Assembly: GCA_938743325.2 (NCBI GenBank)
Contig: OW568891.1
Span: forward strand, 248,001 to 312,000
DNA from: Pycnococcus provasolii
Taxonomy: Eukaryota; Chlorophyta; Pseudoscourfieldiophyceae; Pseudoscourfieldiales; Pycnococcaceae
DNA length: 64,000 bases
Reading direction: 5' to 3'
Positions 1 through 7,876 of the stretch are shown in pieces. The position numbers and the translations under genes are program-made. Below the pieces are notes generated by a model. It ran no database searches. It saw only the letters and a list, made by a program, of their open reading frames with translations, and was not told the origin of the DNA. Position 1 is the stretch's first letter. Every line of letters begins with the position of its first letter.

Positions 1-454
1 GACCTCTCCACAACGGGGCGTTAGGTCGGCGGGGAACAACGGGGCGATAGGTCGGCCCTCCACCAAACCGGTACGAGAGTACGGGCACTCAGGTCGTGCT
101 TCCAAGAAATACTCTCCTGATATAACGGGCGATTTAGTCTGCACCAGTAAATGCACCAGTAAATTTTCGGTAGTAATTTTCCCGTTATTCTGGGGACCCG
201 GTGTTGGTCTTGCACCCCTACCACTGTGATCATTCCGCCATTATCCCCCTCTCGGGGGGGGGGGGGGGGGGGGGGTGACGTGGCAGAGCAGGACCAACCA
301 AAAAGAAAACTCCCAAACCCCTACTTCCTAAGTATGTCCTACTCTCCCCAACCCCTAACTTCCTACTCTCCCATAAAACAAAAGAAGAGCGTTTCCAATT
401 TCAACTCCACCACTCCAATCCTGTATTTTATTTTATTTTATTTTATGTACATCA
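1..454. other. Intergenic, repeat-like left edge
   Basis: No gene is supported here. Positions 1-60 carry two imperfect copies of an ACGGGGCG(T/A)TAGGTCGGC motif. Positions 80-100 match a short repeat found again near 46.68 and 46.74 kb. A run of more than 20 G follows at about 245-275, and short C/T-rich direct repeats (ACTCTCCCCAACCCCTA type) fill 335-375. TATTTTATTTTATTTTAT at about 424-445 could be a promoter-proximal A/T tract for the gene to the right. Confidence 0.5.
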
Positions 455-691
455 ATGGAGTCGCAGCAGCAGGTTACCGAGCACTACTACGAGCACTATT
501 ATAGGTTATACATCGCGCAGCCGGGATACACGCAAACCACAGCCGCGCACGCTGCAGCGCACGCCGCGCGAACCGCCGTCGCGCAACAGGCGCAGCAGGA
601 GCAACAAACGCAACCTCAACAACAACAACAACAACAACACCAGCAGCTCCAACAACAACAACACCAGCAGCACCAGCAACACCAGGTTTAG
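455..691 (+). CDS. Glutamine-rich upstream reading frame, in frame with the RING gene
   Basis: This 78-codon frame starts at an ATG, has a Tyr-rich N-terminus (TEHYYEHYYRLY) and then long Gln/His runs. It ends at a TAG only 18 bases before the first ATG of the next gene and is in the same frame. Two readings fit. It may be a separate upstream ORF. Or it is the true N-terminus of the next gene, joined by a very short in-frame intron: a GT at 686 and an AG at 727 would remove 42 bases including the TAG and keep the frame. The splice-site match is weak, so this is inference. Confidence 0.3.
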   Translation: MESQQQVTEHYYEHYYRLYIAQPGYTQTTAAHAAAHAARTAVAQQAQQEQQTQPQQQQQQQHQQLQQQQHQQHQQHQV

Positions 692-709
692 AAGCAGACC
701 TTGGTGGGA

Positions 710-1615
710 ATGAAGCGCAGTGCTGAGGATATGCTCGAGCAACTGACATATGATGAGCAGCATGTGTTGAACGCGCTCGCGGACTGTGTGCCGCGAGGGT
801 CGGGTGAAATCGCCAGTGCGGTCACCTTTCTTCATCAACGCCCTATTGGAAGGACAAATGTCAAGCGCATTTTGAAAAGGCTCATTACTCGTGGACTCGT
901 GGTCAAACACTATAACAAGTGGTCGACGAATCTCTTGGATGCAGGTACTAGTGCGGGTGCTAGCAATGCACCATTTCAACCAGTTCATGAACTCGTAGCA
1001 GGTATTGAAGGAGAGCAGGTGAAACAAGTGCTGAACGCGCTCGCGGACGGCGTGCCGCGCAAGCTAGGTGAAATCGCCAAGGCAGTTTCTTTGACGAGAC
1101 ATTTGGTCGAAAGCATTTTGTACCATCTCGAATCTCGTGGACTCGTGGTCAATCAGGGCGGCATGCCGGTCAAGTGGATTGGAAATGAGCGCAGCATGGA
1201 GTTGTGGCTGAGCAACAACATGAACACGAACAACGCCTACTTGGGCGAGATGGCTAGTGAAAGTGCTGCGGATGAGGCGGCTGCTACAACCGCGGCGGGT
1301 GAGGATCAACAAGCGGCCGCTGCCGTAGACGTGGAAGTTGCTGCCGCCGCCCCTCCCACACCGGCACGCGACACGGACGCCGACGATGCGCCCGCAGACG
1401 GCAACGCGGTTAAGGCGGACGAGTGCGGCTTGTGCTTTGAGGCATTGTCGCTCGACGGCGATGGTCGCCGCGCTTTGTTCTTTCCCTGCTTGCACGCGAA
1501 GCAGTGTCTGAGTTGCGCGATGAGCGTGTGGGAGAGCACCTCTCCGACTGGCGACGTAACCTGCCCGTGGTGCAGTGTCGTGTTGAGTGCGCCCCCCGCC
1601 GCCATCTACATGTAG
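710..1615 (+). CDS. Double winged-helix (Z-alpha-like) and RING finger protein
   Basis: A 301-residue protein starting at ATG 710; the same frame is open further upstream. Residues ~10-70 and ~100-160 are two related winged-helix units sharing the core LNALAD-VPR-GEIA. The second ends in the pattern of Z-alpha nucleic-acid-binding domains: a recognition helix with Tyr (ESILYHLESRGL), then GG-M-P-V-K-W, matching the Tyr, Pro and Trp that contact Z-DNA/Z-RNA in ADAR1 or ZBP1. The usual Asn of the helix is Glu here and the second Pro is Val, so left-handed DNA binding is not assured. The middle is Ala/Glu-rich. Residues ~237-290 form a RING-type zinc finger (CxxC, CxHxxxCxxC, CxxC), which suggests E3 ubiquitin ligase activity. 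Seen: both motif sets. Inferred: a nucleic-acid-sensing or DNA-associated ubiquitin ligase. A plain wHTH repeat without Z-form specificity is the alternative. Confidence 0.7.
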   Translation: MKRSAEDMLEQLTYDEQHVLNALADCVPRGSGEIASAVTFLHQRPIGRTNVKRILKRLITRGLVVKHYNKWSTNLLDAGTSAGASNAPFQPVHELVAGIEGEQVKQVLNALADGVPRKLGEIAKAVSLTRHLVESILYHLESRGLVVNQGGMPVKWIGNERSMELWLSNNMNTNNAYLGEMASESAADEAAATTAAGEDQQAAAAVDVEVAAAAPPTPARDTDADDAPADGNAVKADECGLCFEALSLDGDGRRALFFPCLHAKQCLSCAMSVWESTSPTGDVTCPWCSVVLSAPPAAIYM

Positions 1616-1630
1616 CAATGAATACTATTC

Positions 1631-4600
1631 ATGAGTTGTAACATTACTTGCAGATTGAGTGTCGGCAGGCATTCACGCATTCACGGTTACAGATGGTTGC
1701 ATTCCGCGGAAATGACCTCCGACTTCTTGTCATGGATGTATGTTGTATCGGCGAACAATGCGAAGCATGCGAAGCATGCGAACGCCATGGCTCGCGCCGC
1801 ACGCGCATCTCCAGGCGCCGCGCGGAGCACCCTCGACGCCACCGGTGGCGTCGACTTCGGCAGCACGTACGAGTCAGCCGGGACCTCGCGTCGTGCGCGA
1901 AGCCGAAGCGCGACCGGGATCCCCAACAACTTTTCCTTTCCAGGCACCCCGTGCAAGAGAATGCAGCCAGAGAGGGATTGGAGATGTTTGCCGGTGTGTT
2001 TTTCCCGCCCCCCCCATTCTGCCTGTTGCTTTGGATTTGGTATTGGTATGGCGACGCAGGACGCTTTTTTGGACAACACCACCATAAACGAAGCAGGCGA
2101 CGCGAAGAAGGTGCTTGGTGCTGGTGGTCATTCTGCTGGTGCTGGTGGTGCTGGTGCTGGTGCTGGTGGTCATTCTGCTGGTGGTCATTCTGCTGGTGCT
2201 GGTGCTGGTGGTCACTCTGCTGGTGCTGGTGGTCACTCTGGTGCTCGTACTAGTAGTCATTCTCCTGCTCATCGTAGTCATTCTCCTCCCTTGCCTTCAT
2301 CCTCCTTGTCGTCATCTGCACGGTTTGCTCGTGATATCTCACGTCTGCTTCACTGGTTTTCTTTGTCAGCTGCCTCGAACGATGATGTTGTCACAACCTC
2401 ATGTGGCGATTCTTCAGAAGCACAGCTGATGATGATGATGAATATTCGATACGATGTTCTTGTACGCGTATTCCAATATTCGCAGGACATTTCCGCGGAT
2501 GCGATGTTGACGACGCTCGCTGGCTTGCACAAGCACGCGCACGGTCACACGTTAAAACTTGAGGGAATCGCGCAAGCGCCGGATGAAGATGCATACCTCG
2601 CGGCACTCCTCGCGGCTTGCATACGGCACGAAAAGTGCAAAACGTTGCCTGAGTTTCCGGCGATGATCGAGGGCGCTCTGCACGCAACACCCGTCATCAC
2701 CGACGACGACGACGAAGAAGAAGAACGTGATGACATCTGGGATGCAGCCGTACGGGCGTCCGTGCAAGCCGCCTTGGAAGGTGCAAGCTGGAAAACAACA
2801 GCTATGACGACGACGACCACCACCGCCACCTTGCCAGCGCCCATACACCTTCTCGTTCACGCACTTCGACGGGAAAGCGATGCCACAAAGTTGACGCCTC
2901 TTACCAAAACGCAAAACGCCGGTGAAGTCGTGTGCCGAGCAGCTACGGCGCAACATCGTGTGCAGCGCACCCTCGTCCCTCTGCTCGAACAACTACTTCG
3001 TGACGCGCGCTCGGAAAATGATCATGTCAGCTCGGTACTCGTCACAGCTCTGCAGCCAATCGTGTCGACGGCGACGACGCTGCCGCTCGTTGATCTAGCA
3101 AAGCGTGCACCTCGCACATTTCTCGCAGCACGTGGCAGCCTTCTCAACCAAGACAGCGCGTGGAGGGAAGCCTTGCGTGCAGCCGCAGAGGATCATGTGC
3201 CGAGAGACCCGTCCAATCCATCACACGTCAGTGCCAACACCACGTCTCCGCCTCTTGCTCTCGTAGCTTGGCACGCTGCGAACAATCCCGACGATGATGA
3301 CATGGTACTTCGTGTTTGTTCCTACGCGCTCAACGCGTACTTGGGCGAGCCTGTGAGTGGCATTGCGGCATACACGCTTGGCTGGAATTTGATTAGGTGG
3401 GCGGAGGTCTACAGAGAAAGTTCACGTCTGACTGCCATTGCAAAGCAGGTAGAGCATCTTGTCGTGAAGAATGATACGATTGCCACGGCATATCTATGTG
3501 CGGCATCTCGTATGGTGATGAGCTCCTCATCGACGTCACCAAGGGTTGTGCAGATGCCCCAGACCAACAGCGCGGCACAGACGACGACGACGACGACGCT
3601 GATGCCGGCGGCTCAATGCGCAGAGGCACTCTTTCTCTGCGAGGCGGCTGCGGCATCAGGTACGGCCGATGAGGAGGCTCAGAAGAAAGCCGCTTCCGTC
3701 ATCGAAGAGCACGGGAAGCATCGTGAATTCCGTATGGAGCTTGCCGCACGCCTTACGCCCTTGGAACATGTCGAGTCGCTTGTTTCCGGCTTTGTTGCGG
3801 CGGTTCAGCTTTGCATCGTCGTACGTGACAATTGTGCGCACGACACCTTTACGAGTGCGATTCCAGATCCGCTTCCGCCGCACTGCGCTGCGGCGTTGCT
3901 GTGCATGTCGCTCTTTGCTGAAGGAGAATGTCACGACGACACGGCGCGTCGACTCGCAGAGGCACTTATGCCCGCACTCACTTCTCTGTGGATGTCGGAT
4001 GTCGCACAGCTCGGTAAGGTGTGCGAACCGCATCTCAGGCTGATCCGCCGTGTCGCCTCGCCGTCATTCGCCGTGCACCTCTGCCTGCTTTCGCGCGGCG
4101 CGTGCGGCGCATTTGCCGCCGCATTCGCGCCGTTTTCTGGATCTGTTGAGGGCGCTGCGGAGATTGTCGCCGCCGCCGAGGCATTGGATCAGAGTGGCAC
4201 AGCCGCGTGCGCGTCGCCAGCGATTACCACGTTCGTATCGCTGCCAACAGTGGCGGCGGCGGTGGCACATGACGCAACGAGTGCACATGCACCTCGGCGC
4301 ACCGACGCCATCGGCTTTGTGAAGGCTCTCTGCCAGGCTCCCGACCGTGGCGGCGATGACGCACTCGTGGCTATCGTGGATGCTCTGTGCAGTCACGCCG
4401 GTCGTGCAAGCGACGAGGCTATTCGCATTGTCGCTACCGCCTGTTCCCAGCTTCCCGTGAATGCGTCTCTCCATCTCGCTCAGCGTTGGCTAGCTTCGCT
4501 GGCTAAGATGGGTAGCCCCTTAATGCTCTCGTTTGGACTTCATTCCGTTGGCGCGTGGCTTCGAGGAAGTGCTTGCTATGACGACGACAGCAACTACGAT

Positions 4601-4843
4601 GCCACTTTGGCGCTCGCGCGCACGCTAGGTAATGTTGCAGCACAGGGATCAACGGGCCCTTGCGAGGCGTCTGTGCGTCGACTCGTGCGCGCACGCGCGG
4701 TGGAGGCTCTAGGCGCGCTCTCTTGTGCCGCGGCGAAGGCTGAAGCACGGCGTTTGAGCAAGCTGCTGGGCCGCGACGCACGCCGCGGCGTTGCCGATGC
4801 AGCTTTTGTGTGTGGATGTCTCAGGGCTGTGTCACTTTTGTAA
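1631..4843 (+). CDS. Large alpha-helical protein of unknown function (HEAT-like)
   Basis: The frame runs 1070 codons and begins only 15 bases after the previous stop, so the first ATG (1631) may be too early; ATG 2048 (MATQDAFLDN) is an in-frame alternative. The N-terminal third is low complexity: a Gly-Ala-His-Ser repeat (about 2115-2265) followed by a Ser/His/Pro stretch. From ~2430 onward the protein is a long series of Ala/Leu-rich amphipathic helices with Cys, typical of HEAT/ARM-like solenoids, broken by an acidic loop (DDDDEEEER, ~2700) and a Thr run. No signal peptide or membrane segment stands out. I do not recognise the family. The solenoid shape suggests a protein-interaction scaffold, but that is inference. 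Confidence 0.6.
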   Translation: MSCNITCRLSVGRHSRIHGYRWLHSAEMTSDFLSWMYVVSANNAKHAKHANAMARAARASPGAARSTLDATGGVDFGSTYESAGTSRRARSRSATGIPNNFSFPGTPCKRMQPERDWRCLPVCFSRPPHSACCFGFGIGMATQDAFLDNTTINEAGDAKKVLGAGGHSAGAGGAGAGAGGHSAGGHSAGAGAGGHSAGAGGHSGARTSSHSPAHRSHSPPLPSSSLSSSARFARDISRLLHWFSLSAASNDDVVTTSCGDSSEAQLMMMMNIRYDVLVRVFQYSQDISADAMLTTLAGLHKHAHGHTLKLEGIAQAPDEDAYLAALLAACIRHEKCKTLPEFPAMIEGALHATPVITDDDDEEEERDDIWDAAVRASVQAALEGASWKTTAMTTTTTTATLPAPIHLLVHALRRESDATKLTPLTKTQNAGEVVCRAATAQHRVQRTLVPLLEQLLRDARSENDHVSSVLVTALQPIVSTATTLPLVDLAKRAPRTFLAARGSLLNQDSAWREALRAAAEDHVPRDPSNPSHVSANTTSPPLALVAWHAANNPDDDDMVLRVCSYALNAYLGEPVSGIAAYTLGWNLIRWAEVYRESSRLTAIAKQVEHLVVKNDTIATAYLCAASRMVMSSSSTSPRVVQMPQTNSAAQTTTTTTLMPAAQCAEALFLCEAAAASGTADEEAQKKAASVIEEHGKHREFRMELAARLTPLEHVESLVSGFVAAVQLCIVVRDNCAHDTFTSAIPDPLPPHCAAALLCMSLFAEGECHDDTARRLAEALMPALTSLWMSDVAQLGKVCEPHLRLIRRVASPSFAVHLCLLSRGACGAFAAAFAPFSGSVEGAAEIVAAAEALDQSGTAACASPAITTFVSLPTVAAAVAHDATSAHAPRRTDAIGFVKALCQAPDRGGDDALVAIVDALCSHAGRASDEAIRIVATACSQLPVNASLHLAQRWLASLAKMGSPLMLSFGLHSVGAWLRGSACYDDDSNYDATLALARTLGNVAAQGSTGPCEASVRRLVRARAVEALGALSCAAAKAEARRLSKLLGRDARRGVADAAFVCGCLRAVSLL

Positions 4844-4987
4844 ACAACGATGTACCACCAACTATGTACGATATGTGATGCTATAAGCTGTAAAATTCAA
4901 GCCTTTATATGTAATTACAAGACTTGAACTTGTTCTGACTCTTCCCTCCCTCCATTCTACTTTTATTTTTCTCCTTTTCCCCAGTTT

Positions 4988-5896
4988 TTAGCGGAAGAGC
5001 GTCGCAGCGACGAAGAGGGCGGCGATGGGAACGACGTTGGTGATTGTCGTGATGTTGAGCATGTACCAGCGCGGGAGCATGAAGCTCGTGGACTCTGCGA
5101 GCGCGTTGGGCAGCCACTTGACGAGGATAAGAGCCATGCCGAGGGAACCGAACGTCATCAGGAATCCTCGCGCAAGTCTCTTTGAAGACGCCTGGCTCTG
5201 CTCTTCGCGGCTGGCTGACGGTGAGGATGCCTCTCCGTACCGTCCCAGTTTCTGGACGAGTCGGATGACGAAGATGATAGCCGCGGTGATGACTGGCTGC
5301 AGCTGAGCGTACGGGCTCTTCAGTGCCCAGGCGATGCATACGAGTGCGATGACGCCGTTGACGATGGCCTCGTTCCTGGGGCTAGGTGCCCACCTTGGCA
5401 GCCACGGTGCGCTGGTGTAGACGCCGTAGTTGTCCGCGAATGCCACCTCCTTGGAGACGGCGGAGGATTTCCCGCTCATTCTGTCTGTGAGCTGCCTCAT
5501 GAGTATGCGGCTGTGTGCGCTTTCGATGGCGTCGAGCGCGTCTTTGTTCCCTCGGTTTTGTGCCAGCTTGGACTTGTATGCGCGGTTGATCGCATCGGTG
5601 TCCGAACCTTCGGGACAACCGAGGATTGCGTACGGGTCATCGTCCCCTCCTCCTGCGGCTGCAGCCCCTCCCGCAGCTGCGTGCACCTTTGTGGAACTCC
5701 TCCTGCACCAATGACTCTGCATCGTGGAAATGGTGCGCGAAAAAGATGCTTGGAAGTGACGCAATTCTCCTGCATCACTAATGGAGGCTGACACTGGCAG
5801 AGGCGTCCTCCTGTGTCCTGAGACACAGACACGCTTCCGAGTGGAACCGGCACAATGAGAGTGGCACGAACGAGCAGACGTGCGAGAGACGGACAT
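4988..5896 (-). CDS. CPP1: CPP1/DUF3353 J-like plastid membrane protein
   Basis: 302 residues from the ATG at 5896; the frame extends 28 codons upstream, but this start is followed by a Ser/Arg-rich, acid-poor stretch that fits a plastid transit peptide. Residues ~89-142 form a J-like module (YAILGCPEGSD...INRAYKSKLAQN...AIESAHSRIL) without the HPD tripeptide of true DnaJ proteins. Three to four hydrophobic segments fill the C-terminal half. This is the arrangement of CPP1 (chaperone-like protein of POR), also known as cell growth defect factor or DUF3353. In plants it stabilises protochlorophyllide oxidoreductase at plastid membranes. The gene is divergent from the FtsH-like plastid gene on the right, with 368 bp between the two ATGs. 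Confidence 0.82.
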   Translation of the reverse strand: MSVSRTSARSCHSHCAGSTRKRVCVSGHRRTPLPVSASISDAGELRHFQASFSRTISTMQSHWCRRSSTKVHAAAGGAAAAGGGDDDPYAILGCPEGSDTDAINRAYKSKLAQNRGNKDALDAIESAHSRILMRQLTDRMSGKSSAVSKEVAFADNYGVYTSAPWLPRWAPSPRNEAIVNGVIALVCIAWALKSPYAQLQPVITAAIIFVIRLVQKLGRYGEASSPSASREEQSQASSKRLARGFLMTFGSLGMALILVKWLPNALAESTSFMLPRWYMLNITTITNVVPIAALFVAATLFR

Positions 5897-6264
5897 TGTA
5901 TTGTATTGTTTGTAGGATAGATACAGCGAGACAACAACAGGTACTTGTTCACCGTCGTTTTTGCCAAGAGACACCAGCACAGAGTAGAGTTTGTTGTGGA
6001 TAAGGTGAGAAAAGGGGCCGGGGCGCCGCCGACCCGCCCCTACTAAAAAGTGGTTTCACCTTTAAATAAATTGATTGTGGGGACCCGTCCTTGTCGCTTA
6101 TGGGCAGTCGAGTCAGTCGTTCGGGGTTTTGCATTTTGCCTTGGAAAGATTCTAGACCTATAGATAAGATTTTCGTTCATGTCGTTCCGTGTGAGTTCGG
6201 GGTTGAGATTTTTCCTTTCACAATTCGTTCGGAAACGACTGTGGTGTGGCATTTATTTGTCGAC
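5897..6264. promoter_or_regulatory. Shared divergent spacer of two plastid genes
   Basis: The 368 bp between the CPP1-like start (minus strand) and the FtsH-like start (plus strand) must hold both promoters. The frames run open through part of it from both sides, so true transcription starts could lie inside it. I see no clear TATA box. TTTAAATAAATTGATTG at about 6060 is the most A/T-rich patch. Confidence 0.4.
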
Positions 6265-7599
6265 ATGGCTACCCTTACTCTTATAAAGGTCGCGCAGCAT
6301 AGGCACGTGCGTTCACCGGTGCGTTCCCCGTCTCTCCGTGTATCTCGTGGTGTATCATCATCCATGCACATGTTTTCTCGTTGTTTATGTGTTCAAGAGT
6401 CATGCATGTTGAATCAGGCTACAAGAGGAATCGTTCATAAGGGTCATCATCATCGTCGTCGTCATCAGTGTGCGTCTTCTTCTTCTTCTTCTTGTGTTCC
6501 ACGCAATCTTCGTGGTGGCACCACTTGTTTACTTGGCGTGTCATGGCATTCACGGGCAAACGTGTCGCGTTTGCAGGCAAATGCGTCCGACGACGATAAT
6601 AAGAATAAGAATAATGAGGGAGAGCAAGCACCCTTGTCGGTGTCGGCACCCTCGTTGGACGTTCGAGCGCTGGACGCGTTGATCGCGCCTAGTGGGAACG
6701 ATACGGCGGCAGACGCGGCGGCAGAAGACGACGCCATCTCCATGGTCTCCACACTTCCCCTGTTTGGGGCGAAAACACAGGCAGTTCCCAAAAGAGACTA
6801 CACGCTCGCGGAGCTGCGCCTCAACAACGTCGAAGCGTCGAGATTTTTATCACCCACGGATCAAACGCTCAACGCGACGAAAACGAGACTAGGGTACGCT
6901 GCACTAGCGGCGCTCGCGGCGACGACGTTTACCTTCCATTTGAGCGCGTGGGGCATATTCGGGCTCGCCTCGACGACGCTCTTCCTGCTCACAGCGGATG
7001 CAGTCGCCTTGAACGGTGCGGCGTCGTTCGTGCTGATTGACACCGCCGCGAGAACACCTGTCATCGGAGGAGGGAACTACGCGGACCGCGTGCTCGTGCA
7101 CGAAGCTGGCCACTTCCTCGTCGCGTACACGACAGGTTTGCTTCCCAAGCGGTACACGCTCACGGCGCTCGACGCCCTGCGCAAGGCTGTGGGGCAGCGC
7201 CTCGCGGCGTTCGGCACGAACGCGCCTCCGCCACCCACCGCCGCGCTATCCCAGGCGGGTACGGAGTTCTGCGACGGCGCGTTCGCGCGCGAAACGGCCG
7301 CTGGCTCCATTAGCAGCGCGACGCTCGACACGGTCAGCAACGTCGCTCTCGCGGGAATTGCCGCAGAGTACGTGGTGTTTGGCCAGGCAGAGGGCGGCGT
7401 CGACGACATTGCGCAGCTTGACGGCTTGTTTCGCAGTCTGGGGTTTACGCAAAAGCGCGCGGACAGTCAGGTGAGGTGGAGCGTTCTGAACAGCGTGACA
7501 ATCCTCCGGGAGTGTCAAGAGGAGCACCGCCGCCTCATGGACGCGATGCGCCGTGGCGCGACCGTCGCGGAGTGTATCGCCGCCATCGAGAACATGTGA
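6265..7599 (+). CDS. FtsH-like M41-type plastid peptidase without AAA domain (VIR3-like)
   Basis: 444 residues from ATG 6265; an in-frame ATG at 6091 exists, but the later one opens directly into an Arg/Ser/His-rich plastid-type transit region. Hydrophobic segments lie at ~210-265. HEAGH at ~279-283 is the zinc-metallopeptidase signature. Near the C-terminus AEYVVFG-x8-DDIAQL resembles the second metal-site region of M41 peptidases. There is no Walker A/B module, so this is not FtsH itself. The layout (transit peptide, membrane anchor, HEAGH, no AAA) matches the plant VIRESCENT3/'stress-regulated' family of chloroplast FtsH-like proteases needed for chloroplast development. The identification rests on motifs and architecture. 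Confidence 0.72.
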   Translation: MATLTLIKVAQHRHVRSPVRSPSLRVSRGVSSSMHMFSRCLCVQESCMLNQATRGIVHKGHHHRRRHQCASSSSSSCVPRNLRGGTTCLLGVSWHSRANVSRLQANASDDDNKNKNNEGEQAPLSVSAPSLDVRALDALIAPSGNDTAADAAAEDDAISMVSTLPLFGAKTQAVPKRDYTLAELRLNNVEASRFLSPTDQTLNATKTRLGYAALAALAATTFTFHLSAWGIFGLASTTLFLLTADAVALNGAASFVLIDTAARTPVIGGGNYADRVLVHEAGHFLVAYTTGLLPKRYTLTALDALRKAVGQRLAAFGTNAPPPPTAALSQAGTEFCDGAFARETAAGSISSATLDTVSNVALAGIAAEYVVFGQAEGGVDDIAQLDGLFRSLGFTQKRADSQVRWSVLNSVTILRECQEEHRRLMDAMRRGATVAECIAAIENM

Positions 7600-7876
7600 G
7601 TCACGTACGAAATGAGAATTCGTGCTTCGTTTTTATTTTTATGAGATCCCTCATTCAGTAATGAAGTGTACTTTACTCTGTCCAGCCGCTCCAGCGGTCG
7701 TCCATTCACACCATTCACTTTCACCATTCAGCCCATTCACCGGTGCCATTCAATGCGCGTTTTTGTACATATGGCGCATTGTAAGATAGCCACTCGACTT
7801 GACCACATTTCCCTAGGATTGTTGTCTTACAAAAACCACTGGTTGATAATGAAAAGTTACAAAAAACGTTTTAGAA
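7600..7876. other. Short convergent spacer
   Basis: This lies between convergent stops. It contains CCATTCAC-type direct repeats at about 7700-7750. No gene is seen. Confidence 0.5.
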
